Part shown: one piece after another, positions 24,009-33,128 of the stretch | Layout of the letters: each line of letters starts with the position of its first letter | Numbering within the stretch: the first letter of the stretch is position 1 | Source: an uncultured Neglectibacter sp. | Lineage (GTDB): Bacteria > Bacillota > Clostridia > Oscillospirales > Acutalibacteraceae | Assembly: GCA_946554335.1 (NCBI GenBank) | Contig: CAMNSA010000001.1 | Span: 124,001 to 188,000, forward strand | Reading direction: 5' to 3' | Length of the DNA: 64,000 nucleotides | Notes under the pieces: generated by a model | Databases searched by the model: none | What the model was told of the DNA's origin: nothing | The model's input: the letters and a program-made list of their open reading frames with translations, nothing else | Translations under genes and position numbers: made by a program

Positions 24009-26552
24009 TTGGCAGTACAAAAAGCGCAAAAAAGCGGAAAAAAGCGGTCGCAAAGATGGATCAGCTTCCTGCTGGCGGCAGCGATGGTCACCACCTTTTT
24101 CAGCACGGGTCAGATCGCGGTATCTGCCAGCGAGCCTCAGCAGAGCTTTGCGATCGGCGTCAACGAGGGCAGCGTGACGGCGGAGCTTTCGGAAGAGGGA
24201 AAGCTCACCATCTCCGGAGCGGGAGAGATCAAAGATTTCACGCCGGAGACCGCGCCCTTTGAGGCGATCCGAGAGCAGATCACCAGCGTGGAGATCCAGG
24301 GCGGGATCGTGTCCATCGGGGACTGCCTCTTTTATAACTGTGGGAATATCGGGGGCGTGCTGGAGCTGCCCTCCGGTTTGGTGCGCATTGGAAGCAAGGC
24401 CTTTTCCGGGGATTCCAGAGAGCTGGCCGCGAAGCCGGAGGTGGTGATCAACCGGTTCCGGGAGGCGGTGGTGACCGTGCTCAAGGAGGAGACCTCTCAG
24501 GAGAGCAGCTCCATAGAGAGCAGCGCTTCCGAAGCCCAAAGCGGGGAAGAGACCGGCGGGGAAACGGAGCCGGAAAGCTCTTCCGCGCCCGAGTACAAAT
24601 ATGAGCTTCAAACCATTACACAGCAGCAGATCGGGGAGGAGATCTTCTTCCCCAGAGAAGCGGGAAGCACTGCGGCTTTTTTCTGCGAAGAGAGCAACTT
24701 ATCCTTCCAAAGCGCCATGGAGTCAGCGGGGTTTTCCAAGGCCCAGCGTCTGACGCAGGTCTCCTTTGAAAACGGGGAGACTGTTTTGCAAAGGACTATG
24801 GCGGTGGTGGACGGGAAGATCGCCCTGCCCAAGGTCATTGTGGAATTTACCGCCCCGGGGGGCGACGAGCTTTCCTCCTATGAGTTTGCCGGATGGACCG
24901 AGGCCCAGGATCCGCCTTACACGGCGTGGGCGCCTGGGACGGCTTTTGCGGCGGGGGACCGGGAGGATCTCTATTTCCTGTGCTACTGGAAGCGGCTGCC
25001 CAAAAAAGAGTTGACCGTCAAGCGGGAGAGTGGGAAAATACAGCTTTCCCTGCCGGAGTTTGAGGGGTGGAACCTCGTTTCGGCCGCCTGGCAGCAGGCC
25101 ACGGCCTCCGCTGAACAGGTGCTGCCCATCAACAGCAACGCTCTTTCCTGGGAGACCCTTTTGGGGGAGACGGGGAAGAGCTTTGAGACCCTGCTTCCCA
25201 CCACGGGGGAAGAGCTGGTGTTTCGCGGTACGGCCACTTTCCAAAAGGGCGAGGAGCGGATTTCTCTGACCTTTTCTCCCGTGAGGGGAGTGGAACGAAA
25301 GGCGCCCGCTACCGCAAGGGCGCAGCAGGTGGTTTCCGGCCAGGCGGCGGTGACGGGTGGAAAACAGTTTGGAAGCTTTGAAGGAAGCGGGACGACTATC
25401 CCCGTCAGGGGGGCGCTGAGCGCGCGGTTTTTCGCGGCGGATCAGGAGAAGAGTTTAGGCCTGCGCCTTGTTTCCGGCGAGGGCGCGGCTGTGAACATTC
25501 CGGCGGGAGCAAAAGTGCTGCTGGCGGACAGGACCAATAAGGAAGCGGTCCGCTATTATACCCTCGCGGCTTCCGGGGGAAGCAATTTTCTGCCTCTTAC
25601 CTCCTTCACCCCTGCGGATGGCGGGGAGGCGTTTCCCGTTGAAATTTCGGGGGCAAGGGAGCTTTTGGCGGTGATGGATCTCTCCTACAGCTCCGGCGGG
25701 CTTTCCGCAGGGAGCTATGGGCTGGCTTTGTGTACCCAGGCGGCTGAGGAAAGCGCCGTGACCCAGAAGGTCGCGTTCGGAACGGCGTCGGTGGGAGATC
25801 CCAGCGCCACGCTTACCGCTTCTTACGCGGACTCCGGTGTGCTTTCGGCGACGGTGAACATTGGCCTGCCCGGAGGAGACCCGCAGTACATGGGGGGCGG
25901 AAGGCTGAGGCTGTTTCTAAAGGATTCGGCCCAAAAAGAGGTCCCCTTCCCCAAGGAGACGGTGGTTTCGGAGGAAACGGCCCTACGAAACGGGGACGGA
26001 AGCTATTCCTTCGCTTCTCTTTCCGGGGGAGAAAAGACGCTGACCTTTGACCTTTCCGGGGCGACCCAAGAAGAGCTTCCCAATGGGGAGTATACCCTTT
26101 GCGCCCGGCTTCGTCCTGAGCCCAGTCTCCAGCAGGGGGGCGCGTCCTCTTCGGCTTCTGCCGTCAGCGAGAAATGGAACTTCACAAAGACTGGGGACGA
26201 GACGCCCAGAGCCATTCTGCCCACAGTGGTGGATGGATACAGCAGAATTCTGGATGTGTCTGAGGGGCCGGGGGAGATCAGGTTCCGGATCTCCTTTGAA
26301 AAGGGAGAAGCGGATGTGTTTTCGGCGGTGCTTTATGAAAAGACCGGCGGCACCCCCTATGACGACAGCTATACGGAGCTGAGCGGCGGGCAGGACTGGA
26401 TTGCCGTCGGTCAGGAGGGACAGGATCAGGCGCTGGTGACGGTGACTATCCCCCAGGGGACGAAGAGCGGGACTTATCAGGTACGCTTCTCCATTGAAAG
26501 CACCGGGGGAGAGGTTTTCCGGAAGGAGTCTCTGGACTTCATCCTCAAGTAA
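24009..26552 (+). CDS. Large secreted BspA-type leucine-rich surface protein
   Basis: This 847-residue protein. I chose the TTG at 24009 because GAAGGGAGG is seven bases upstream. The signal peptide lies at about 15-40 and ends at VSASEP. Residues 60-130 carry BspA-type leucine-rich units (ITSVEIQGGIVSIGDCLFYNCGN, LPSGLVRIGSKAFSG). A Ser/Glu-rich stretch follows, then multiple beta domains of about 90 residues to the end. No sortase or SLH anchor is visible, so retention may depend on neighbouring fibre proteins. Last gene of the cluster. Confidence 0.7.
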   Translation: MAVQKAQKSGKKRSQRWISFLLAAAMVTTFFSTGQIAVSASEPQQSFAIGVNEGSVTAELSEEGKLTISGAGEIKDFTPETAPFEAIREQITSVEIQGGIVSIGDCLFYNCGNIGGVLELPSGLVRIGSKAFSGDSRELAAKPEVVINRFREAVVTVLKEETSQESSSIESSASEAQSGEETGGETEPESSSAPEYKYELQTITQQQIGEEIFFPREAGSTAAFFCEESNLSFQSAMESAGFSKAQRLTQVSFENGETVLQRTMAVVDGKIALPKVIVEFTAPGGDELSSYEFAGWTEAQDPPYTAWAPGTAFAAGDREDLYFLCYWKRLPKKELTVKRESGKIQLSLPEFEGWNLVSAAWQQATASAEQVLPINSNALSWETLLGETGKSFETLLPTTGEELVFRGTATFQKGEERISLTFSPVRGVERKAPATARAQQVVSGQAAVTGGKQFGSFEGSGTTIPVRGALSARFFAADQEKSLGLRLVSGEGAAVNIPAGAKVLLADRTNKEAVRYYTLAASGGSNFLPLTSFTPADGGEAFPVEISGARELLAVMDLSYSSGGLSAGSYGLALCTQAAEESAVTQKVAFGTASVGDPSATLTASYADSGVLSATVNIGLPGGDPQYMGGGRLRLFLKDSAQKEVPFPKETVVSEETALRNGDGSYSFASLSGGEKTLTFDLSGATQEELPNGEYTLCARLRPEPSLQQGGASSSASAVSEKWNFTKTGDETPRAILPTVVDGYSRILDVSEGPGEIRFRISFEKGEADVFSAVLYEKTGGTPYDDSYTELSGGQDWIAVGQEGQDQALVTVTIPQGTKSGTYQVRFSIESTGGEVFRKESLDFILK

Positions 26553-26696
26553 AAAGTTTGGAATTTGTGAAATTCGCCTATAACAAAGGAAAAGAAAAAG
26601 TGGTAAAATAACAGTAGCTAGGGCTATTGTTATTCGGAAGAACCCCTAACCCGCGAAGCGGTTTACTTTTCCCGTAAGCTCGAAAAGGTATCGGGC

Positions 26697-26725
26697 TTCT
26701 CCAATGCGGATTTTTGTGGTAAAAT
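26697..26725 (+). promoter_or_regulatory. Extended -10 promoter before carD-type gene
   Basis: TGGTAAAAT forms an extended -10 element with a weak -35 (TTCTCC). A similar GTGGTAAAATA occurs at 26602-26612. Otherwise the 377-base gap 26553-26929 shows no gene. Confidence 0.4.
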
Positions 26726-26929
26726 AGAGGCAGGAAACGACTGTGGTTTGCCCCGGCGCTGTGCACGCTTCGCCAGGGCAGGCCGCATGTTTTTTGAAGA
26801 GGATGATCCTGACAGGAAAAGCCCGATGGGAGTCAGCCGGGCCGAAACTCCTTTGCGGGATCGCAGAAGAACCTCTTTGCAAAGCCGCAAAGCGGTTTTG
26901 CCGAAGAAGAAAGAAGAGAGGGGCAGAGC

Positions 26930-27463
26930 ATGTTTGTGGCAGGTGATACGGTGCTGTACGGTTCGGAGGGCGTGTGCCGTCTGGAGGGGAGCATGAAGCG
27001 TGAGGTGGGAGGAAAAACACGGGAATATTATGTGCTGAAGCCGGTTTACCGAAAAGACTCCACCGTATTTGTGCCCAAGGAAAATGAGCAGCTGACGGGA
27101 AAGATGAAACGGATCCTGTCCCGTGAAGAGACAGAACAGCTTTTGGAGGAGATCCCCGGGGAAGAGGCCCTGTGGATTGCCGAGGAAAGCGAGCGAAAGG
27201 CCAGGTTCAGCGAAATCCTGGCCGGAGGAGACCGGAGAGAGCTGGTACGGGTGATCAAGGGGCTTTACCTTTGGAAGAGAAAACGGGAACGAGAGGGGAA
27301 GAAGTTCCATATCTCGGACGAGCGCTTTTTGAAGGAGGCCCAGGAGCGGCTGCACGGAGAGCTGGCGTTGGTGCTGGGGATCCAGCCGGATCAGGTGGGG
27401 GCGTTTATCTCCCAGCGGGTCAGAAAGCAGGAAGAAGAGCAAAAGGCGGAGAACGGAACCTAA
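26930..27463 (+). CDS. CarD-family transcriptional regulator
   Basis: This 177-residue protein has an N-terminal CarD/TRCF RNA-polymerase-interacting domain (residues 1-60: F-GD-VLYGSEGVCR, YYVLKPVY, STVFVPKENE) and a C-terminal helical DNA-binding part (65-160) ending in a Gln/Glu/Lys-rich tail. CarD proteins bind the RNA polymerase beta subunit and stabilise open promoters. The length is normal. It is 39 bases before a methyltransferase gene on the same strand and may be co-transcribed with it. Confidence 0.85.
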   Translation: MFVAGDTVLYGSEGVCRLEGSMKREVGGKTREYYVLKPVYRKDSTVFVPKENEQLTGKMKRILSREETEQLLEEIPGEEALWIAEESERKARFSEILAGGDRRELVRVIKGLYLWKRKREREGKKFHISDERFLKEAQERLHGELALVLGIQPDQVGAFISQRVRKQEEEQKAENGT

Positions 27464-27502
27464 AAAGCTTCCGTTGGGACAACGGAAAAGAAGGAGACGC
27501 CT

Positions 27503-28228
27503 ATGGAGCCTCTAAAAAAATATAAAAAGGAATTTCCCTATTCCTACACGCTGGGCCCTTTTCCCACCTTTGAGCTGCTCAGTTCCCACCCAAAAGAGGT
27601 GCTGGGAGTTTATTACAGTGAGGAATTCCGGGAGCGGGAGAAGCTCTGTACCCTTTGTGAGAAGCTGGGCGTGCCCTGCCAGCCCGGGCAGCGGGTGTTG
27701 GAGCGGATCGCCCAGAAAGAGGTTTGTTACGCCGCCGGAGTGTTCCGGAAATATGAGGGCAGGCTTCAAGGGGATAAGCCCCACATCGTCCTGGTAAACC
27801 CTTCAGACATGGGAAATCTGGGCACGATCTTACGCACCATCCTGGCCTTTGGCATACATGACCTTGCGATCATCGGCGCGGGGGCGGATATCTGGAACCC
27901 CAAGACGGTGCGGGCGTCTATGGGCGCCTTGTTCCACATAGAATTTGAGCAGTTTGAAGACTTTCCCTCCTATTTGGAGCGGTACGGGGAGAGGCGGGAG
28001 ATCTTCCCCTTCATGCTGGACGGCGGCACGGTGCTCACCCCGGAAAGCTGCCCGGAGACGGGCTGCTATACTCTGGTATTCGGCAATGAGGCTTCCGGGT
28101 TGCCGAGCGAGTTCCAGAAGTATGGAAAGAGTCTGTTTATCCCCCAAAGCGATGCGGTGGATTCTTTGAACCTGGCGGTTTCGGTGGCCATCGGGACTTA
28201 TTTGTTCACCCAGAAAAATGGGAGGTAA
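27503..28228 (+). CDS. TrmH/SpoU-family RNA 2'-O-methyltransferase
   Basis: This 241-residue protein has ATG behind AAGAAGGAGACGCC. The three SpoU motifs are visible: HIVLVNPSDMGNLGTILRT (about 92-112, motif 1 with the catalytic Arg), YTLVFGNEASGLP (about 190-202, motif 2), and IPQSDAVDSLNLAVSVAIGTYLF (about 212-234, motif 3). It folds as a trefoil-knot SAM enzyme that methylates rRNA or tRNA ribose. The exact target cannot be read. The gene for a phosphoesterase follows after three bases. Confidence 0.85.
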   Translation: MEPLKKYKKEFPYSYTLGPFPTFELLSSHPKEVLGVYYSEEFREREKLCTLCEKLGVPCQPGQRVLERIAQKEVCYAAGVFRKYEGRLQGDKPHIVLVNPSDMGNLGTILRTILAFGIHDLAIIGAGADIWNPKTVRASMGALFHIEFEQFEDFPSYLERYGERREIFPFMLDGGTVLTPESCPETGCYTLVFGNEASGLPSEFQKYGKSLFIPQSDAVDSLNLAVSVAIGTYLFTQKNGR

Positions 28229-28231
28229 GAC

Positions 28232-29101
28232 ATGCAGATCGCTGTATTGGCTGATATTCATGGAAATTTTCCGGCGCTGAGAGCCTGTCTGGAGCTTGCA
28301 AAGGCAAAAGGAATTGAAAAGTACCTGTTTCTGGGGGATTATATTACCGATCATGTTTTTCCAAAACAGATCATGGAGCTGCTTTACGAGATGCAGGAGC
28401 AGTTTGACTGCCGGTTCATCCGGGGAAACCGGGAGGAATATATGATCAATTACCGGGCCGGAAAGGAGATAGGCTGGAAGGATGGCTCTGCTCAGGGAGC
28501 CTTGCTTTACACCTATGAAAACCTTACCGGGAGGGATATTGACTGGTTTGAAGCCATGGATATTTCCGGCGTTTGGCAATGGGAGGATCTACCGCCCATT
28601 GCCTATTGTCATGGCGCTCCGGACAGGGTGAAAGGAATAGGCTCAAAGCTGCCGGGAGACGCCGGCACGCTGAAGCTGCTCCGGCAGTTTTCCGCGCCGG
28701 TACTGATAAGAGGACATAATCACCGGCAATGGAGCTTTTCTTCTGATGGCAAAAAAATCGTCTCGGTAGGTTCGGTAGGTATTGAGATTGGCGGCGTACC
28801 TAAAACGGCGATGATGGCCCTGCTTCATTGGGAGGCTGGAGAGTGGAGAGAGGAACTGTTGAGGGTTCCCTATGACTGGCAGGAAACGCTTCGGGCTTTG
28901 GAAGTCTCCGGCCTGGAAAAGCGGGCGCCGGCGTGGGCTGTTATGCTCAGGGACAATGTGCTGACAGGCTCTAATCATTTTACGAAAGTGCCGGATCGTG
29001 CTAAGGCACTTTACCGCATGGAATCCGGGAAAGAGGTTCCCTGGGCGCAAGTGCCGGAAGAATACTGGGAAAGGGCCCTTTTTGAGGCGGGCTTGAAATA
29101 A
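28232..29101 (+). CDS. Calcineurin-like metallophosphoesterase
   Basis: This 289-residue protein with GGGAGG before the ATG. Metal-binding motifs are in order: ADIHGN (residues 7-12), FLGDYITD, RGNREEYM, and RGHNHRQW near residue 165. These fit YfcE/diadenosine-type cytoplasmic phosphodiesterases. The C-terminal 80 residues form an additional helical cap. It lies three bases after the methyltransferase and eleven before the hydrolase, so the three probably form an operon. Substrate not determinable. Confidence 0.8.
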   Translation: MQIAVLADIHGNFPALRACLELAKAKGIEKYLFLGDYITDHVFPKQIMELLYEMQEQFDCRFIRGNREEYMINYRAGKEIGWKDGSAQGALLYTYENLTGRDIDWFEAMDISGVWQWEDLPPIAYCHGAPDRVKGIGSKLPGDAGTLKLLRQFSAPVLIRGHNHRQWSFSSDGKKIVSVGSVGIEIGGVPKTAMMALLHWEAGEWREELLRVPYDWQETLRALEVSGLEKRAPAWAVMLRDNVLTGSNHFTKVPDRAKALYRMESGKEVPWAQVPEEYWERALFEAGLK

Positions 29102-29112
29102 GGAGGAGCAAT

Positions 29113-30084
29113 ATGTGGCTTTGGATCCTTTTGGGAGTGGTGGTGTTGGCGGCCCTTGTGGTGACAGGGGCTACCTTTTACTTCTTTCGCTTCTCCATTC
29201 TCCGCTTCAAGCATGAGCGCACAGACCGGCAGTATGAGGAGAAGGACTCTATCTGGCACCCCTACCGGGAGCGGATGGAGGAAGCCCAGACATGGATCCG
29301 GGAGCACACGGCGGAGCTGGCGGAGATGCTCTCCTTTGACGGGCTGCGTCTTCGCGCCTTATATCTTCCGGCAGAAGAAGAGCGTCCCCGGGGAACGATC
29401 ATCGCCTTTCACGGTTACCGCTCTCTTGCCACCATTGATTTTGCGCTGGAGGCCAGGTTCTTTCACGAGCAGGGCTATCAGCTTCTGCTCCCCTATCAGC
29501 GCTCTCACGGGGAGAGCGAGGGGAAGTACATCACCTACGGGGTGAAGGAGCAGTATGACTGTCAGGATTGGGCCAGGTATGTAAGGGACCGGTTCGGCGT
29601 GCAGATGGACATTTTCCTTTCTGGTATCTCAATGGGAGCCTCCACGGTGCTGATGGCGTCAGGTCTGACGCTTCCGAAAAATGTGCGGGGGATCATCGCG
29701 GACTGCGGTTTTACCTCCCCCTGGGAGATCATGAAGCATGTGTCACGGAGAGATTTTAAGCTGCCATCGTTTCCCCTGCTCCACCTTTTAGATCTCCTCA
29801 CAAGGCTTCGGGCAGGGTTTTCTCTCAAAGAGGCAGACACCTGCAAAGCGCTGCGGGAAAACAGGCTTCCCGTTTTGTTCCTCCACGGAGAGGAGGACGA
29901 TTTTGTGCCCCTTTCCATGACCCGGCAAAACTTTTCTGCCTGCCGGGCCGAGAAGGATGTGTTTCTTGTGAAGGGGGCGGGACACGCCCAGAGCTTTGCG
30001 ACGGACACAGAGGGGTGCGGAGAAAAAATCGCGGAGTTTCTGCAAAAGTACGGGACAGCGGCAACTCATAATGAACTGCTGTAG
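29113..30084 (+). CDS. Membrane-anchored alpha/beta hydrolase
   Basis: This 323-residue protein with AAGGAGGAG before the ATG. One N-terminal membrane helix (2-25) is followed by an alpha/beta hydrolase fold. IIAFHGYRS gives the oxyanion strand, GISMGAST the nucleophile elbow, LFLHGEEDDFVP the acid, and GAGHAQS the catalytic histidine. It resembles esterases/lipases of the YqkD type facing the outside. It ends the operon begun by the CarD or methyltransferase gene. Confidence 0.8.
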   Translation: MWLWILLGVVVLAALVVTGATFYFFRFSILRFKHERTDRQYEEKDSIWHPYRERMEEAQTWIREHTAELAEMLSFDGLRLRALYLPAEEERPRGTIIAFHGYRSLATIDFALEARFFHEQGYQLLLPYQRSHGESEGKYITYGVKEQYDCQDWARYVRDRFGVQMDIFLSGISMGASTVLMASGLTLPKNVRGIIADCGFTSPWEIMKHVSRRDFKLPSFPLLHLLDLLTRLRAGFSLKEADTCKALRENRLPVLFLHGEEDDFVPLSMTRQNFSACRAEKDVFLVKGAGHAQSFATDTEGCGEKIAEFLQKYGTAATHNELL

Positions 30085-30105
30085 TATCCTTTTTCCGGGA
30101 AGCAG

Positions 30106-30134
30106 TTGAAAAAAGACAAAGGGCATGATAAGAT
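30106..30134 (+). promoter_or_regulatory. Promoter for the MATE pair
   Basis: TTGAAA, 17 bases, TAAGAT, about 120 bases before the first MATE gene. Seen directly. Confidence 0.55.
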
Positions 30135-30256
30135 AGGGTCATTCGGCCTGAAAGCGGCGTAAGCGGACAGATTTGCTTTCGCTGTTTTTTTACACCGGCC
30201 TGCGGGACAAAGCTTTGCGCGGCAGTCTCGAGAGCTATGGAAAAGGAGCGTGCTTT

Positions 30257-31654
30257 ATGGCACAGCGGATTCGCGATATGACCCAGGGGTCGCCCTTGCG
30301 GCTGATCTTTGCCTTTGCGCTGCCCTTGATGGCGGGCAATGTGTTTCAGCAGCTGTACACCATTGTGGACACCGCCGTGGTGGGACAGGTCATGGGCGTT
30401 CAGGCGTTGGCGGCTTTGGGGGCTGCCGATTGGCTCAATTGGATGATGGTGGGGATCATCCAGGGCCTTACTCAGGGCTTTTCCATTCTGATGGCCCAGA
30501 ATTTCGGGGCGAAGGACTACAGAAGTCTCTCCCGCTCCGTGGGCGCTTCCGTCACCCTGTGCGGGATCTCCGCCGTGGTTTTGCTCACACTGGGGCAGCT
30601 GGCGGCAGGGCCGGTTTTGCAGCTGTGCAATACCCCTTCGGGGATCATGGACATTTCCCTTACCTATCTGCGCATCATTTTCAGCGGCATCCCCGTGGTG
30701 ATGGCCTACAATCTGCTGTCCTCCATCCTCAGAGCGCTGGGAGACAGCAAAACGCCGCTGTATGCCATGATCCTCGCCTCGCTCATCAATGTGGGGCTGG
30801 ATCTGCTGTTTGTCATGGCCTTTCGCTGGGGCGTGGCGGGGGCGGCCGCGGCCACCGTGATCGCCCAGGTGTTTTCCAGCGTTTATTGCTTTTATAATGT
30901 GCGGAAGATCACGCTCATTGAGCTTAGAAAAGAGGATTTTAAGCTGGAACGGGAGCTTACCGGGAACCTTTTGAAGCTCAGCTCCCCCATTGCCCTGCAA
31001 AATGCCATTATCTCGGTGGGCGGCATCGTGGTGCAGGCGGTGGTCAACCGCTTCGGCACGCTGTTTATCGCCGGATTCACCGCTACCAATAAGCTGTACG
31101 GCCTCTTGGAGATTGCTGCCACCTCTTACGGCTACGCCATGACTTCTTTTGTGGGGCAGAATTTGGGGGCGAAGCTCATCGACAGGATCAAAAAGGGGAT
31201 GCACTCGGCGACGGTGGTGGCTCTACTCACCAGCGCGGTGATCGCGATCGCCATGCTGCTGTCAGGGAAGCTGTTTTTAGGGCTTTTTATCTCCGGGACT
31301 CCAGAAGAATTTGAGGGAGCCATGGGGATCGCCTACCACTATCTCAGCATTATGGCGGTCTGCCTGCCTATCCTCTATATGCTGCACATTTACCGCTCTG
31401 CTTTGATGGGACTGGGAGATACGGTGATCCCCATGCTGTCCGGCTTCGCGGAGATGGTGGTGCGCATGGCGGTGGCCATGCTTTTGCCGCTGCTTCTTGG
31501 TCAGGAGGGCATCTATTACGCGGAGGTGGGGGCCTGGACCGCCGCGGCCCTTTTACTGGTGGCTGCCTATTTTGTGAGGATCCACCGGATCGCCCGGCGG
31601 AGTTTTAAGGGCGGACGGGAGTATGAAAAGAACGCCCCAAAAGGTCTCAATTAA
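30257..31654 (+). CDS. MATE-family multidrug efflux transporter 1
   Basis: This 465-residue protein with about twelve membrane segments. The family start MTQGSPLRLIFAFALPLMAGNVFQQLY is present (seen in part as MTQGSPLRL and LPLMAGN), as are VDTAVVGQ and a second-half FVGQNLGAK. I chose the ATG at 30257 over upstream in-frame starts because homology begins there. MATE proteins export drugs or metabolites using sodium or proton gradients. The gene is 18 bases before a second MATE gene, so they may work as a pair. Confidence 0.85.
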   Translation: MAQRIRDMTQGSPLRLIFAFALPLMAGNVFQQLYTIVDTAVVGQVMGVQALAALGAADWLNWMMVGIIQGLTQGFSILMAQNFGAKDYRSLSRSVGASVTLCGISAVVLLTLGQLAAGPVLQLCNTPSGIMDISLTYLRIIFSGIPVVMAYNLLSSILRALGDSKTPLYAMILASLINVGLDLLFVMAFRWGVAGAAAATVIAQVFSSVYCFYNVRKITLIELRKEDFKLERELTGNLLKLSSPIALQNAIISVGGIVVQAVVNRFGTLFIAGFTATNKLYGLLEIAATSYGYAMTSFVGQNLGAKLIDRIKKGMHSATVVALLTSAVIAIAMLLSGKLFLGLFISGTPEEFEGAMGIAYHYLSIMAVCLPILYMLHIYRSALMGLGDTVIPMLSGFAEMVVRMAVAMLLPLLLGQEGIYYAEVGAWTAAALLLVAAYFVRIHRIARRSFKGGREYEKNAPKGLN

Positions 31655-31672
31655 AGGAGTCGGATCGTTTTT

Positions 31673-33049
31673 ATGACGCAGGAAAAGCTTCGGGAAAACA
31701 GCATCACTCAGGGCGTGATCTGGAAACAGCTCTTGCTGTTTTTCTTTCCCATTTTGATCGGCACCTTTTTCCAACAGCTCTATAACACCGTGGACACGGT
31801 GATCGTGGGGCAGTATGTGGGAAAAGAGGCGGTAGCCGCCGTGGGCTCTACCAGCACGCTGCTCAATTTGCTGGTGGGCTTCTTTGTGGGGATCTCCTCC
31901 GGCGCGACGGTGATCATTTCCCAGTTCTTCGGAGCCGGAGACCGGGAAAATGTATCTAAGGCGGTACATACCTCCATGGCGTTGGCGTTGGCGGGCGGAG
32001 GGATCATTATGGTGGTGGGGCTTCTCACCGGCCGGGCCTCGCTTACCTGGATGGGCGTGCCCGCAGAGATCATCGACGACGCCGTGCTGTATCTCAACAT
32101 CTATTACGCCGGGATCCTCACCTGCATGATCTACAATGTGGGCACCGGGATCCTCAGGGCCATCGGGGATTCCAGGATGCCCTTGTATATCCTCATCGCC
32201 TGCTGTCTGGTCAATATCCTGCTGGACCTTCTGTTTGTGGTGGCGTTTCACTGGGATGTGATGGGGGTGGCGCTGGCTACGGTGCTTTCCCAGACAGTGA
32301 GCGCCGCGCTGATCCTGATCCGCCTGATGTGCACGGGGGAATCTTACCGGGTGGAGTTCAGGAAGATCCGTTTCCACAGGAGCATTTTGAAAAATGTGAT
32401 CCGGATCGGGCTTCCTGCCGGGCTGCAATCGGTAATGTACTCTGTCTCCAACCTTCTGATCCAGGCCAGCATCAATTCCTTCGGGACGGACGCCATAGCG
32501 GCCTGGGCGGCCATTGGAAAGATCGACGGCTTTATCTGGATGGTGATGAGCGCCTTCGGTATTTCTGTGACCACCTTTGTGGGGCAGAATTTCGGCGCCC
32601 GCAAGTTTCAGCGGGTGAAGAGAAGCGCGTTAATCTGCCTGGGAATGGCCCTTGGCGCCACCATTGCCCTCTCTGTGGCGTTGGTCCTCTTTAAACAGCC
32701 CCTGCTGCGATTTTTTATTAATGACGACGCCGTAGTGCGGCTGGGCTCCAATTTTTTCCGGATCCTGGCCCCCTCTTATTTTACCTTTGTCTTTATCGAG
32801 ATCCTGTCCGGGGCCATCCGCGGGGCGGGAGAATCCCTGCAGCCCATGCTGATCACCTGCTTCGGGGTGTGCGGGCTGAGGATCCTGTGGATCCTCATCG
32901 CGGTGCCCCTGCATCACACCATGGAGATGGTGGCGATGAATTACCCCGTGACCTGGGTGATCACGGCCATCGTGTTTATTGTGTACTATTTCCGCATGAA
33001 CTGGCTAAAGCGCTGCATGAAGCGAAACGGGTTCCAGGAAGCGGGGTAG
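31673..33049 (+). CDS. MATE-family multidrug efflux transporter 2
   Basis: This 458-residue protein with ATG behind AAAGGAG at a longish spacing. The family motifs are LLFFFPILIGTFFQQLYNTV, DTVIVGQYVG and a second-half TFVGQNFGAR, with about twelve membrane segments. It is clearly homologous to but not a recent duplicate of the preceding gene. It ends before a bidirectional terminator. Exported compounds are unknown. Confidence 0.85.
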   Translation: MTQEKLRENSITQGVIWKQLLLFFFPILIGTFFQQLYNTVDTVIVGQYVGKEAVAAVGSTSTLLNLLVGFFVGISSGATVIISQFFGAGDRENVSKAVHTSMALALAGGGIIMVVGLLTGRASLTWMGVPAEIIDDAVLYLNIYYAGILTCMIYNVGTGILRAIGDSRMPLYILIACCLVNILLDLLFVVAFHWDVMGVALATVLSQTVSAALILIRLMCTGESYRVEFRKIRFHRSILKNVIRIGLPAGLQSVMYSVSNLLIQASINSFGTDAIAAWAAIGKIDGFIWMVMSAFGISVTTFVGQNFGARKFQRVKRSALICLGMALGATIALSVALVLFKQPLLRFFINDDAVVRLGSNFFRILAPSYFTFVFIEILSGAIRGAGESLQPMLITCFGVCGLRILWILIAVPLHHTMEMVAMNYPVTWVITAIVFIVYYFRMNWLKRCMKRNGFQEAG

Positions 33050-33067
33050 ATCAAATCAGAACAGCAG

Positions 33068-33114
33068 AAAAAGGCCGTCCGCAAAATGGAACATTTTGCG
33101 GACGGCCTTTTTTT
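33068..33114. terminator. Bidirectional terminator
   Basis: AGGCCGTCCGCAAAATG pairs perfectly with its complement around GAA. There are A's on the left and TTTTTTT on the right, so it serves both the MATE pair and the protease gene that converges from the right. Confidence 0.9.
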
Positions 33115-33128
33115 GTTTCAAGTCTGAT

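Noticed and set aside
29825..31204. Long minus-strand open frame opposite the hydrolase and first MATE gene
   Set aside because: It is rich in His, Gln, Pro and Arg, has no ribosome site, and mirrors the codon bias of the MATE gene on the other strand.
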